Assembly: GCF_042683685.1 (NCBI RefSeq)
Contig: NZ_JBHUOP010000003.1
Location: 62,001 to 126,000, forward strand
Length of the DNA stretch: 64,000 nucleotides
Direction: 5' to 3'
DNA from: Timonella corticicola
GTDB lineage: Bacteria; Actinomycetota; Actinomycetes; Actinomycetales; Cellulomonadaceae
The notes under the pieces were generated by a model that saw nothing but the letters and a program-made list of their open reading frames with translations, searched no databases and had not been told where the DNA came from. This document shows positions 1 through 8,933 of the stretch, piece by piece (within the stretch, counting starts at the first letter, position 1; every line of letters starts with the position of its first letter). A program made the position numbers and the translations under genes.

Positions 1-2
1 TC

Positions 3-503
3 ACGCAACTACCACCGCGAGCCAGCACGCAGGACCTTGAGGTCATGCTGACGATCCTGGACTCGATGTACTCGATTGACGCTCCGCCGAGTTCCCTGAA
101 CATCCCGTTGGCCAGGGCGCTGACGTTCATCAAGCGTCGGTCGTTGATCATCGTCATCACCGACGAGGTGCGGCCATCCGCCGAACACGAAACGCTCCTG
201 CGCAGATTGCGGGTCAAGCACGAGGTCCTCGTGTTGAACGTATCCGACGCCTCACCGTTCGTCGGGGCCAGGCTCGAAGGAAACCCGCGCGTTGCCGATG
301 TGGACCGCTCGATCAACCTGCCCAAGTTCATGGGAAAGAACTCCCGCGTGCAACGCGAAGCTGGTCAGCATGTGCGTGCCCAACGCGAGGAAACTGAAGC
401 CATGCTGAAACGCAACGGAATCGTGAATGTCGTGGTCGACTCAACCGCAGACGCCATCCAACGGTTCGCCCTCGCCGTCCGCAGACAGCAGCACCTGAGT
501 TAG
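3..503 (+). CDS. DUF58 domain protein, C-terminal part (cut by window start)
   Basis: The frame is open from the first bases of the window, so this is the end of a longer gene and not a 152-residue protein starting at the ATG at 45. The visible part has the VWA-like end of DUF58 proteins: a helix and strand (ALTFIKRRSLIIVITDEV), then LLRRLRVKHEVLVLNVSD. DUF58 proteins normally follow a MoxR AAA+ ATPase, which would lie left of the window. The next gene begins 11 bases downstream on the same strand, so this belongs to the operon that ends at 4113. The exact role of these operons is unsettled; chaperone-like or envelope functions are usually proposed. Confidence 0.8.
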   Translation, partial: TQLPPRASTQDLEVMLTILDSMYSIDAPPSSLNIPLARALTFIKRRSLIIVITDEVRPSAEHETLLRRLRVKHEVLVLNVSDASPFVGARLEGNPRVADVDRSINLPKFMGKNSRVQREAGQHVRAQREETEAMLKRNGIVNVVVDSTADAIQRFALAVRRQQHLS

Positions 504-514
504 GCGGTCACGAC

Positions 515-1000
515 ATGCTTCCGCTCATCGACCCGACAGCCTACAGCCCACTGTGGTGGGTTGCCATTGGCGTGCTCGTGGCGCTGTTCCTCGGCTGGCT
601 CGTGGCCATTCCCTTCCTGACACGTGGGCGAGCCGCCCGCAACTACAACGAACTGCTCGTGCCACGGGAGCCACCTCGCACCCTGCAGGATATCTATCGC
701 GACCGGATTCTGGCACTGGGCGACTCACTCACCGCCCAGGAGATCACCGAACGCGAGATGCACCTGCAACTGTCCGAACTCGTGCGCGAGTTCGTCACCG
801 CACGCACCGGCATCACCGCGAAGACCATGACGTATTCAGATCTGGTCGCAGACGAACGCACCGAGAAGGTTGCCTTCGTCATCGCGCAGTTCTACCACCC
901 CGCCTTCTCGAGTTCCGGCTCCCTCGAAGACTGGAACCCCGCCGAGGAACCCCAACCGATCACGCTTCGCAACGCGCTGTTGGTGGTGGATCACCTGTGA
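515..1000 (+). CDS. DUF4381-like single-span membrane protein of the MoxR operon
   Basis: A 161-residue protein. One N-terminal membrane helix (about residues 12-36, WWVAIGVLVALFLGWLVAIPF) is followed by a cytoplasmic helical part with the pattern LGDSLTAQEITEREMHLQLSEL. This resembles DUF4381, the small protein usually found between DUF58 and the VWA genes in MoxR clusters. Its stop overlaps the GTG start of the next gene by four bases (GTGA), which implies translational coupling. The family call rests on position and the shape of the helical segment, not on a catalytic motif. Confidence 0.65.
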   Translation: MLPLIDPTAYSPLWWVAIGVLVALFLGWLVAIPFLTRGRAARNYNELLVPREPPRTLQDIYRDRILALGDSLTAQEITEREMHLQLSELVREFVTARTGITAKTMTYSDLVADERTEKVAFVIAQFYHPAFSSSGSLEDWNPAEEPQPITLRNALLVVDHL

Positions 1001-2082
1001 ATCAGTCATCCGTTTCCCACATTCTGTCCTGGCCGTGGGCCATTGCCGTCATCCTTGGGTGCGCCCTCGCGGCCTGTCTGACGGTGGCGGTCATGTCGCG
1101 GCGGGGCTCTCGGCGCCGTGCGGACACCTCAGCGAAGCTCGGCGCGGCGGATGCGATCTGGGTCGCCAACTCCTCATATGTCAGGGACCTCCCCCAGTTC
1201 AAGCGCCAACTGCGCAAATATCGTCTGTTCCAGGCTCTTGGCGCGCTCAGCCTGACCGTTGCGCTCGTGGGCGGTTCGTTCCTCGTGGCACGGCCCGTCA
1301 CCGTGACTGTCTCCGACCCGCGTATGGCCAACCGCGACATCGTGCTGTGCCTGGACATCTCCGGGTCCATGCTCTCGTACGACCGCGAACTCGTGAACGT
1401 GTTCTCCACGCTCGTGGACTCCTTTGTCGGTGAACGCATCGCATTGTCGATCTTCAACACCACCTCGCGCACCGTGTTTCCGTTGACCGACGACTACGGA
1501 ATGGTCAAAGAGCAGCTATCCGAGGCATACGATGCGCTCCACCCGCGAGCGCTCACGGGAAACCCGCAGGCCCTCGCCAAATACGAGTACTTCACGGCCG
1601 GGGCCAACGCCAACCTCGGAGTCGGGTCATCCCTCATCGGAGATGGTCTTGCAAGTTGCGCACTACAGTTCGAGACCGCCGACACCGGCCTGTCCGGTTC
1701 CACCGGAGAACCGCGGTCACGGTCAATCATCTTCGCAACCGACAACGACCTCGAAGGCGAACCAGTGTATTCCCTCAAGGACGCGGCTGATCTTGCCTCC
1801 GAGCTCGATATCTCACTCATCGGGATCTATGGTTCGGGAAGTACCGACCTCGCCGGCGAAGAGGAGTTCGATCAGGTATTCACCGAGGCCGGAGGCATGT
1901 ACTTCTACTCAAACGACCCGATCATGATCGACTCAATCGTCACGGACATACAGTCGCGTCAGGCCGTGGAACACGATGCTGCACCCGTTATTACCCGGAC
2001 CAACACCGTTGGTCCCTGGTTGATCGTCATGATCGCCGGGTTTGCGGGCTTCCTCGCTGTCGCGTGGAGGTTGGGCGAATGA
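997..2082 (+). CDS. VWA domain membrane protein (BatA/BatB-like)
   Basis: I place the start at the GTG at 997, which overlaps the previous stop; the open frame extends further left but only inside the neighbouring gene. The 361-residue product has an N-terminal membrane helix (about 10-33), a second helix near residues 75-95, a VWA domain opening with the MIDAS motif DISGS at about residue 122, and a C-terminal helix (GPWLIVMIAGFAGFLAVAW). This membrane-VWA-membrane order is that of BatA/BatB-type proteins. It is coupled to the next VWA gene by an ATGA overlap. Confidence 0.8.
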   Translation: MNQSSVSHILSWPWAIAVILGCALAACLTVAVMSRRGSRRRADTSAKLGAADAIWVANSSYVRDLPQFKRQLRKYRLFQALGALSLTVALVGGSFLVARPVTVTVSDPRMANRDIVLCLDISGSMLSYDRELVNVFSTLVDSFVGERIALSIFNTTSRTVFPLTDDYGMVKEQLSEAYDALHPRALTGNPQALAKYEYFTAGANANLGVGSSLIGDGLASCALQFETADTGLSGSTGEPRSRSIIFATDNDLEGEPVYSLKDAADLASELDISLIGIYGSGSTDLAGEEEFDQVFTEAGGMYFYSNDPIMIDSIVTDIQSRQAVEHDAAPVITRTNTVGPWLIVMIAGFAGFLAVAWRLGE

Positions 2083-3068
2083 TCTTTGACCCGCTCTTCC
2101 CACTGCTCCCCTACGCCATCGTCGTTGGCATTCTTGCCGTGGCGTTCATCGTGTACGCGGTCCGGCAGGTGCGCACGAGCGATCTCGGACGTGGAGCCTG
2201 GCTACGGCGCGGTGCGATCTTTGCGCTTATCGCGCTGATCGGGTTCGGTCCAGCGGTCCTGGAGGAGACCTCGGAGTCTGTGCGTATCAACCTTGACGTG
2301 TATCTGGTGGTCGACCGCACCGGTTCCATGGCCGCCGAGGACTACCAGGACGAACAACCACGCCTGGAGGGAGTGCGCGCAGACATTGCGACGCTGACGG
2401 AAGAGCTGGGTGGGGCACGATTCTCAGTCGTATCGTTTGACTCCACCGCAAGCCGTCAACTCCCCCTCACCACCGACGTCGGGGCACTGCGCGATTGGGC
2501 GCACACCATGAACCAAGAGATCACGATCTACTCCTCCGGCTCCAACCTGAACCGGGTACTCGGTGACCTCACGATCCTGTTGGAACGAGGACGCGAGAAC
2601 AACCCCCTCAACAAGCAGCTCGTGTTCATCATGTCCGATGGAGAGAACACCTCGGATGAACCACGCACCGACTTCAAGCACCTTGCACCGCTCATCGATG
2701 GAGGTGCGGTTCTCGGCTACGGAACCGCTGAGGGTGCCCGGATGAAACGCTACGATCCACTGCTCGATGACGACAGTTACATCCTGGACCATTCCGGTTC
2801 CTCGCCTACCGTTGCGATCTCCAAGATTGACGAGGCCGAGCTAGAGGCTCTCGCCTCCGAACTCGGTATTGAATACCTGCATCGCACCGAACCCGGTGCC
2901 CTCAGCTCCGTCACCGCAGGCCTCGAATCCGAACTCGTCGCAACCCAGGGTTCACGGGCCATCATGATCCCGCAACTGGTCGTGTGGCCATTCGCCGTAC
3001 TTACGTGCCTCCTCATGCTGTGGGAACTGACCGCAGCAACCTCACGGATGTCCAGGGTGGTGGGGTGA
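2079..3068 (+). CDS. Second VWA domain membrane protein (BatA/BatB-like)
   Basis: The ATG at 2079 overlaps the previous stop and has GGAGG (2066-2070) at good spacing, so it is preferred over the in-frame GTG at 2064. The 329-residue product has two N-terminal helices (about 4-26 and 41-57), a VWA domain with MIDAS-like DRTGS and a later MSDGEN segment, and a C-terminal helix (LVVWPFAVLTCLLMLWEL). The first VWA has DISGS while this one has DRTGS, so the two are diverged paralogues that may pair. The next gene starts two bases downstream. Confidence 0.8.
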   Translation: MIFDPLFPLLPYAIVVGILAVAFIVYAVRQVRTSDLGRGAWLRRGAIFALIALIGFGPAVLEETSESVRINLDVYLVVDRTGSMAAEDYQDEQPRLEGVRADIATLTEELGGARFSVVSFDSTASRQLPLTTDVGALRDWAHTMNQEITIYSSGSNLNRVLGDLTILLERGRENNPLNKQLVFIMSDGENTSDEPRTDFKHLAPLIDGGAVLGYGTAEGARMKRYDPLLDDDSYILDHSGSSPTVAISKIDEAELEALASELGIEYLHRTEPGALSSVTAGLESELVATQGSRAIMIPQLVVWPFAVLTCLLMLWELTAATSRMSRVVG

Positions 3069-3069
3069 C

Positions 3070-4113
3070 ATGACAGGAAGACGAACCAAACGGGTGCGTA
3101 CAGAAGGACAGGTTGCGCTGCGGAAGATGCGCAGACGCTGGTACCTGTGGTCGATACTGCCGGGACTGCTCATCCTTGGTGCCATCGCCTACGTTTCCTA
3201 CATCATCCAGTGGAATGCCTACGGACTCGAAAAGTATCAGGAAGACGACCTCAGGAACTCCATCTGGAGTTTCCAGCACACCGATACGTGGCTCCCCGCC
3301 GAACGATGGGTACACCCGTACAACATCGCCACAGCGCAGACACGTCAGGGCGCTTACAGAGGTGCCGCCTCCAACTTCGAACGCGCCGAAGCACTTGCCC
3401 CCGCGCTCGATCCGAACGAGTCTTTCGTTGACTATCCGGCATCCATGCTTCCCCCCATGTGTAAGATCCGGGTCAACCACGCAGCCGTGTACTACCACCA
3501 AGCCGAAGCCGCGCGCAAAGAAGCAAACCTGTTCTGGGATGTCGTCAATGCCAACCATGACACTGGCCAGCGGGCAAGTTCCAGAGAAAAGTTCGAGGAA
3601 CTCATGAAAGCAGCGCGTGAGCACCTTGAGCAGGCCGTCGAGTACTACACATCCGCATCAGAAGCATTTGGCAAGGCGGCCATGCTCTTGGACGAGTATC
3701 AGTGCACAGACCCAGCGCTGGTTGAAGACCTCCGCGAACAGAAAGATTTCGTAGACAACCGGATCTCCATCGCCGAGGAACTCCAAGAGCCAGAATGGCG
3801 CCCACGCAACACCCCACAAGACCCTGACCAGCCCACGGACCCAGACAACCCCACGGATGACCCGTCGAATCCACCGGCAGACGACGACCCCTCGGACGAG
3901 CCCTCCGATGAACCATCGCAGTCGCCCGATGATGAGGAACCATCTGATGAACCGGGCGAAGGCGACAGTGAGCGGCCCGAGCAGAACAACTACACCCCTG
4001 AAGAGCTGGACCGCCAACAGCAACTTCAAGAGCGCAACAAGAACGGCACCGTGCAGCGCGAAGAGGCCGAAGGAAGCGCCAACCCAGAACCGCCATCAAC
4101 CAAGCAGTGGTGA
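3070..4113 (+). CDS. Membrane-anchored TPR-like protein with acidic Pro-rich tail
   Basis: A 347-residue protein closing the MoxR/VWA operon. A basic N-terminus precedes one membrane helix (about 28-49, LWSILPGLLILGAIAYVSYIIQW). Residues 75-235 are helical with TPR-like spacing (YNIATAQTRQGAYRGAASNFERAEAL). Residues 240-310 are a tail dominated by Asp, Glu, Pro and Ser (repeats of DEPSDEPS type), followed by a Gln-rich end. TPR proteins commonly end these operons. The acidic tail is low complexity and probably extended; its function is not evident. Confidence 0.7.
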   Translation: MTGRRTKRVRTEGQVALRKMRRRWYLWSILPGLLILGAIAYVSYIIQWNAYGLEKYQEDDLRNSIWSFQHTDTWLPAERWVHPYNIATAQTRQGAYRGAASNFERAEALAPALDPNESFVDYPASMLPPMCKIRVNHAAVYYHQAEAARKEANLFWDVVNANHDTGQRASSREKFEELMKAAREHLEQAVEYYTSASEAFGKAAMLLDEYQCTDPALVEDLREQKDFVDNRISIAEELQEPEWRPRNTPQDPDQPTDPDNPTDDPSNPPADDDPSDEPSDEPSQSPDDEEPSDEPGEGDSERPEQNNYTPEELDRQQQLQERNKNGTVQREEAEGSANPEPPSTKQW

Positions 4114-4143
4114 CATTCGGGCATTAAGCGAGCACAGAATGCG

Positions 4144-4177
4144 AGTGGGTGCGCACCCAATTGGATGCGCACCCACT
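4144..4177. terminator. Bidirectional hairpin between convergent genes
   Basis: A perfect 12-bp stem (4144-4155 with 4166-4177, AGTGGGTGCGCA) encloses a 10-base loop that is itself partly palindromic (CCAATTGG). It lies between the end of the VWA operon and the end of the lipoprotein gene on the other strand. There is no long T tract, so the terminator call rests on position and stem strength. Confidence 0.6.
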
Positions 4178-4194
4178 GTCCATATTACGCCCTA

Positions 4195-5418
4195 TCAGGA
4201 CGCTTTAAGTGTGCTGATATCAGCAATGAAATACTCAACCTGGCGATGCTGTCCAACCATCACCCGCTCAACCCCGATGGTGGTGTCATTGACGCACACG
4301 AGTTTGTCAAAGGTACCTCTCATGATGTCAATTCCAGGTGGCTGAGACAGCATCCGCACCCCATGTTCCGGGTCCCACGTACGGAAATTCTCCAACTCGT
4401 AGTCGATACCCGAACCGGCGTGTTCACTGGCCCAAAACACCATACCGCCGCAGGTCTTTTCAGTACCCGTCGACCCGATACCGGCATCGCCAGTTACCTC
4501 AGCAATCGTAGCGTGCATCTGATTCTCCGTGTAACTAAGGGCACCGTCCTCGTCAGGGGTTTCCATGTCTGACCACACCGCTGTATTCGCGCTGGCAAGC
4601 CCCCGCATCACACAATCAGCACCCGGAACCGCTTCAGGAGTATCAGACCCGTCCACTAACCGATAGAGCTTATTGCATCGAAACTCATCTTGATTCGGAG
4701 CAATCCGAAAATCTGTTGTCATCCACGAGACAGTCGACCCGTCAGCAAACAGCCACGCCAAACCTGCCTCGTCATCCTTGAGGCATGTGATCTGGTGACG
4801 TTCTAGATCACCACCGGAGCGCACGCCACGGTACAGACACATAGCATCCGTGTCATCTCTGGTGATGAAGTACAACGCGTCACCGGCAACCACTGCCTCA
4901 GCAACCCATTCGCTTCCGGTAGTCACTGCAAGCACGCGAGCCGTTTTCTCTCCCGGTGTCCACACCTCCAACTGATAAGGAGGTTCCAGCCCTCCCTCAA
5001 TCGAAGCGAAAATAAGAACATCGCCACCCCACAAGGTGGTCTCTTGCACCAAGCGTTGGTTACCGCGCTCAAGCGTTGAAACCTTCCCATCAGCAGTTGT
5101 GTGCGTCAAAGAAACTTCACCGTCAGCGGTCACAGTCTGTGTCACCATTGCCGTATCACCATAGGTTTTAACGGCAAAATCCGTATCCGGGTTTTCCACC
5201 CGCAACACCGACTTCCAGCCCGCCTCCACCAACGTAGGCTCTGCAACTACGGGAGACTGCGACGAAGACGGCTCTTCTGAAAGTGATGAGGATACCCTCG
5301 GGTCGGAAGAAGTCGGTGGCTGTGCAGCAACAGGCCCTGACCCACCCGAAGTGCAGCCTGAAAGCATCAACATCACCACAACACCGAGGGCCCCTAGACC
5401 GGCAGGACTCTTCTTCAT
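4195..5418 (-). CDS. Secreted lipoprotein of unknown function
   Basis: The start is taken at the ATG at 5418, which gives a classic lipoprotein signal: MKKS, a hydrophobic core (GLGALGVVVMLML) and the lipobox LSGC with Cys at residue 22. Upstream in-frame codons overlap the C39-like gene. The mature 386-residue part begins with a Ser/Pro/Glu linker and then a beta-rich region reminiscent of propeller-type sensor domains, but I recognise no named family. The start is two bases after the in-frame end of the repaired upstream C39-like gene, so the two look co-transcribed. An extracytoplasmic partner of that protein is an inference only. Confidence 0.65.
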   Translation of the reverse strand: MKKSPAGLGALGVVVMLMLSGCTSGGSGPVAAQPPTSSDPRVSSSLSEEPSSSQSPVVAEPTLVEAGWKSVLRVENPDTDFAVKTYGDTAMVTQTVTADGEVSLTHTTADGKVSTLERGNQRLVQETTLWGGDVLIFASIEGGLEPPYQLEVWTPGEKTARVLAVTTGSEWVAEAVVAGDALYFITRDDTDAMCLYRGVRSGGDLERHQITCLKDDEAGLAWLFADGSTVSWMTTDFRIAPNQDEFRCNKLYRLVDGSDTPEAVPGADCVMRGLASANTAVWSDMETPDEDGALSYTENQMHATIAEVTGDAGIGSTGTEKTCGGMVFWASEHAGSGIDYELENFRTWDPEHGVRMLSQPPGIDIMRGTFDKLVCVNDTTIGVERVMVGQHRQVEYFIADISTLKAS

Positions 5419-5420
5419 GG

Positions 5421-6484
5421 TCAGTACCCGATCGTGTGCAGTGCGGTGGTGGTTCCGACTGTCGTCGATTCCAATGCTTGCTTCCACTTGATGGTTTTGT
5501 AGCCAGCGCTGTTCGCGCCCTTAGGGTTACCCTTTGAGTCCTTACCCATGAAGTCAGCCTCGTTGTACACTTCGATAAACTTCACGTGTGTATTGGTGTA
5601 GCCGTAGCCGACTTGGAAGTGACCTCCGTGGTCAAACTTGAGGTAACAAAGAACTTCTTGTGAAGCTTGGGGTGCAAAACGATCGCGCGGTTACCCTTGA
5701 TACGCGTTTTGTAGTGGACTTTGAAGTCACTCTCCGACATCTTGCTGACGTTGAGCACTTTGTACTTCGAGCCTGACTTTAACCATGACTTGTTCTTGTT
5801 GATCTCGGCAACAATGTTGGACAGACCCGTCCCTGAGAATTCGGTGGTGCCCAACGCATTGGCCCACGTAGCCTGCTTCTTGGTGACCCCGTTAGCCCCG
5901 GCAATCAACGCGAGCGATGCTGGTCCGCAGTAATAGTCCTTGGTCTGCTTATAGGATGATGCCTTCAAGCCCGTCAAACCTGACACCTCAGTTCTCAAGA
6001 CTGGTGGGGTTTTAACAACGTTTTGTGGTGAGATGAGTCCTTTGGCTGCCGGCTCTTCAACGTCAACTAGGAGTTCTTCTGGCCCGATGCTCTCACGAGC
6101 ATCTACCAGTTGAGCGTTCTGATGAGTTTTAAGTTCGGCTGGACTCATTGCAAGCAATTCGGTGACCATGGCTTCCACGCTGGTGTCACCTCCCGAATTC
6201 GGGATGGGCTTCCCCACGGCGTCCGCAAACTCGGCGCGTACGATCTTCTCGGTTTCAGGGTCGATGAAGCCCATATCGGTGCAGAAATTCTCGCCACCGA
6301 TGGTCTCACACACAAAAAGATCATCCACATTCGGCGCCGCAGTGGCACTCGGAGCCGCGAGAATGTTCAGAAGAATACCGGCTGCTGCAATTGCGGCAGC
6401 GCGATGATTGGAAAGAGAACGCAAGTTTTTGTCCTGGATTTGAAAAAGGGTGCTGTTCACAGCAAGTATCCCGATCGTACGCAC
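5421..6484 (-). pseudogene. Secreted C39-like cysteine protease with a frameshift
   Basis: The frame from the GTG at 6484 encodes a leader (AAAIAAAGILLNILAAPSATAA), a Cys-containing N-region, and the papain-like C39 motif YYCGPAS with Cys186. It then runs into an unrelated end and stops at 5582. The other frame continues with KFDHGGHFQVGYGY and an N-E-A-D segment, the expected His and Asn/Asp parts, ending at 5421. The switch must lie between about 5641 and 5693, because the second frame is stopped upstream of that. The unshifted product would be 300 residues and lack the catalytic His. Sequencing error, pseudogene or programmed shift are all possible. GTG start choice is uncertain. Confidence 0.7.
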
Positions 6485-6771
6485 AGGTCAAAAACTGGCA
6501 CAAGGGACCCACCTAAGCTCGTGCTTCATTGTCATATCCCGGTAGCACACAATCTAGAGCATCTAGCGGCCACAAGGCACAATCAGGCATTATGAAAACC
6601 GTGGCGTCAGATTCCACCCATCCCACACGGCAAGACACTGTAGTGCAAATCTGGGACATTTTGTCTGGTAATGGCCACATAAACGCGCCCTCTTATCTGC
6701 TTTTCGGTTAACCAAAGTGCACCAAACCGTGCCCTAACGCTGAAGGTTGCCGGATCGTCGGCAATAAAAAC
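6485..6771. other. Gene-free stretch upstream of the C39-like gene
   Basis: I see no convincing coding frame, RNA gene or repeat here. It must contain the promoter of the C39-like/lipoprotein pair, but no clear -35/-10 pair stands out. The far end is the terminator of the sugar importer operon. Confidence 0.4.
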
Positions 6772-6806
6772 GGGCTGGGCAGTCGAAGTCCTCGACTGCC
6801 CAGCCC
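6772..6806 (-). terminator. Rho-independent terminator of the ytfQRT-yjfF operon
   Basis: A perfect 15-bp stem (6772-6786 with 6792-6806) with a 5-base loop. Read on the minus strand it is followed by GTTTTTATT, the expected T tract. It lies just after the yjfF stop. Confidence 0.9.
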
Positions 6807-6828
6807 TCGCCCCCTGCGGACTCAACGG

Positions 6829-7863
6829 CTACTCACGTTGACGCGCATACACCGCGCGCTGGAGCAGCACGAAAATCAACAGGATACCCCCGGTGATGAT
6901 CGTCGTGGCGGCCGGATCGACCCCGCCGTCTCGTGTGATCAGGACGTTCATCAGGCCCAATACGAGAGCACCGATCACCGAACCAAGCACGTAACCCACA
7001 CCACCGGTCAACAGCGTGCCGCCAATGACGGTTGCGGCAATCGCGTCAAGCTCCCACCCGATACCCGTGATGTTCTGCGCGATACCCAAACGTGAGGTGT
7101 ACACGACCGCAGCAAGCCCAGACAGCGAGCCACTGATCACGTACACCCACATCTTGGTGCGATGCACGGGCAACCCCATCAACTGTGCCGACTGCTCCGA
7201 ACCGCCAATCGCATAGACCGTACGGCCCGTGCGAGTGCGATGCAGCACGAAGAACGCAGCCACAACCACGAGAACCGCGATAATCACGCCCGGCGTGACG
7301 GTCAGGTCGTTCACCTTGGGGCCGTCGATAATCTTGAAGTTGGAAGCCAGCAAACGAATTGGAGCGTCATCGTCCAGGCGCTCGGGGACCGTACTCAGCA
7401 TCGAGGCCAGACCACGTGCAAGGAACATCATCGCGAGTGTCGCGATGAACGGTTGCACATTGAAATACTGCACCAGAACACCCGAGACCAGACCGAACGT
7501 GGCCCCAATCAGCACCATGAGGACCGCGACGACCCAGTCATTCCAACCAGAATTGATGAGCATCACGCCGGAAACGGAGGAAAACGCGATCACCGCGCCC
7601 ACGGACAGGTCAATCCCACCTGTGATGATCACGAACGTCATCCCCACCGCGATGATGATGAGTGGCGCATTGTTGATGAGTAGATTCGAGATCGTGCTCA
7701 TATGCAAGATACGGCCATAGGCCGCCTGTCCGTAGATCACCATCGCAGTGAAGATCACAACCGCCGCCAGCGTGGGCAGTAGATCGACGCGCGTGCGGAC
7801 CCACTGAGCCAGGGAACTCCGTGTCGTCACCCGCTCTTGAGCCGGAGCAATTGAAGTGCTCAT
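6829..7863 (-). CDS. yjfF: Sugar ABC transporter permease, YjfF-like
   Basis: A 344-residue CUT2/RbsC-type inner-membrane permease with about eight to ten hydrophobic helices. It shows the family stretches IITGGIDLSVGAVIAFSSV (near residue 84) and AIAATVIGGTLLTGGVGYVLGSVIGAL. It is the last gene of a four-gene operon in the same order as E. coli ytfQ-ytfR-ytfT-yjfF, known for galactofuranose uptake and homologous to the fructose importer fruEKFG of bifidobacteria. The ATG at 7863 overlaps the upstream stop (ATGA). Order and family are clear; the substrate is inferred. Confidence 0.85.
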   Translation of the reverse strand: MSTSIAPAQERVTTRSSLAQWVRTRVDLLPTLAAVVIFTAMVIYGQAAYGRILHMSTISNLLINNAPLIIIAVGMTFVIITGGIDLSVGAVIAFSSVSGVMLINSGWNDWVVAVLMVLIGATFGLVSGVLVQYFNVQPFIATLAMMFLARGLASMLSTVPERLDDDAPIRLLASNFKIIDGPKVNDLTVTPGVIIAVLVVVAAFFVLHRTRTGRTVYAIGGSEQSAQLMGLPVHRTKMWVYVISGSLSGLAAVVYTSRLGIAQNITGIGWELDAIAATVIGGTLLTGGVGYVLGSVIGALVLGLMNVLITRDGGVDPAATTIITGGILLIFVLLQRAVYARQRE

Positions 7864-8933
7864 GCTGCCACCAACTCCTTCTTCTCAGTTTTATTCTGTC
7901 CCTGTGCCAGACCGCGGCCACGGAACAAAGCCCTTACCCGCTCGGATTGCAACAGACACAGCGCCACAATCACGATCGCCTTGAATGCCGGGGTCGCAGA
8001 GGACGAGATACCCAGGAACACAACCGTCTTGTCGAGTGTCGCAATCAGCAGCGAACCGACAAAGGCACCGGAGAGGCTGAACTTTCCACCCGCCAACGAG
8101 GTGCCGCCGATGACGACTGCGAGGATCGCATCCAATTCCATCTGATAGCCGGTCCGCGACACATCCACCGTCATCACCGAGGCGGTCGCAAACACGCCCG
8201 CTATCCCGGCAAGCACACCCGAAGTCGAGTACACCATCAACAGCAGGCCCTTCCGGTTCACACCCGCAAGCCGGGCTGCCCTCGGGTCCATCCCGATCGC
8301 CTCGATCATCAGGCCCAACGCCGAACGCCGCACCAGAATACCGACCGCAATCACCACGAGAACCGCGATCAGGAACACAACCGGCAACCCAAACACGTAG
8401 CCGTTCGCAATCCAGCGAAACGAGCCATTGGTGGCCGCGGTGTTCTGGCCACCGGTGATCACCTTTGCGATACCGCGACCAGCAAGCATCATGACGAGCG
8501 TTGAGATAAACGGCTGCAGGCCCACTATGGAGACCAAGAATCCGTTGAATGCACCCAAGAACGCTGCAATGACCAGAGCCAATATGAGAGCGCCGAGGGC
8601 GGCTCCAAGCGTGTTGTCCGCGCTCTTCAACGTCTCCATCGAGACCGCACCAGCAACCACCATGAGCGAGCCCACTGAGAGGTCGATACCGGAGGTGGCA
8701 ATGACCAGGCACATGCCGACAGCGATCATCATGATCGGGGCCGCAGCACGCAGAATGTCGATCAGGTTACCCACCAGATTCCCGTTTGCCTCGCTCACAG
8801 TGATGCTCAAATAGGTGGGGTCCTTCAGTACATTGATCCCCAGCAGCAGAACAATGGCGATGATGCCCCAAAAGTACTGCTTCCGCACCAAGTTCGATAT
8901 GCCTTGGCCGATCTTGGACATTACGTCACTCAT
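7860..8933 (-). CDS. ytfT: Sugar ABC transporter permease, YtfT-like
   Basis: A 357-residue RbsC-family permease, partner of the YjfF-like protein. Family motifs are MCLVIATSGIDLSVGSLMVVAGAV near residue 85 and ELDAILAVVIGGTSLAGGKFSLSGAFVGSL in the C-terminal third. The two permeases form the heterodimeric channel of CUT2 importers. Both ends overlap neighbours by four bases (start ATG 8933 over the ytfR stop; stop over the yjfF start), so three genes are translationally coupled. Confidence 0.85.
   Translation of the reverse strand: MSDVMSKIGQGISNLVRKQYFWGIIAIVLLLGINVLKDPTYLSITVSEANGNLVGNLIDILRAAAPIMMIAVGMCLVIATSGIDLSVGSLMVVAGAVSMETLKSADNTLGAALGALILALVIAAFLGAFNGFLVSIVGLQPFISTLVMMLAGRGIAKVITGGQNTAATNGSFRWIANGYVFGLPVVFLIAVLVVIAVGILVRRSALGLMIEAIGMDPRAARLAGVNRKGLLLMVYSTSGVLAGIAGVFATASVMTVDVSRTGYQMELDAILAVVIGGTSLAGGKFSLSGAFVGSLLIATLDKTVVFLGISSSATPAFKAIVIVALCLLQSERVRALFRGRGLAQGQNKTEKKELVAA

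Noticed and set aside
7891..8712. 273-residue minus-strand frame inside ytfT
   Set aside because: Overlaps the well-supported permease out of frame, with Cys/Gly/Arg-rich composition and no family match.
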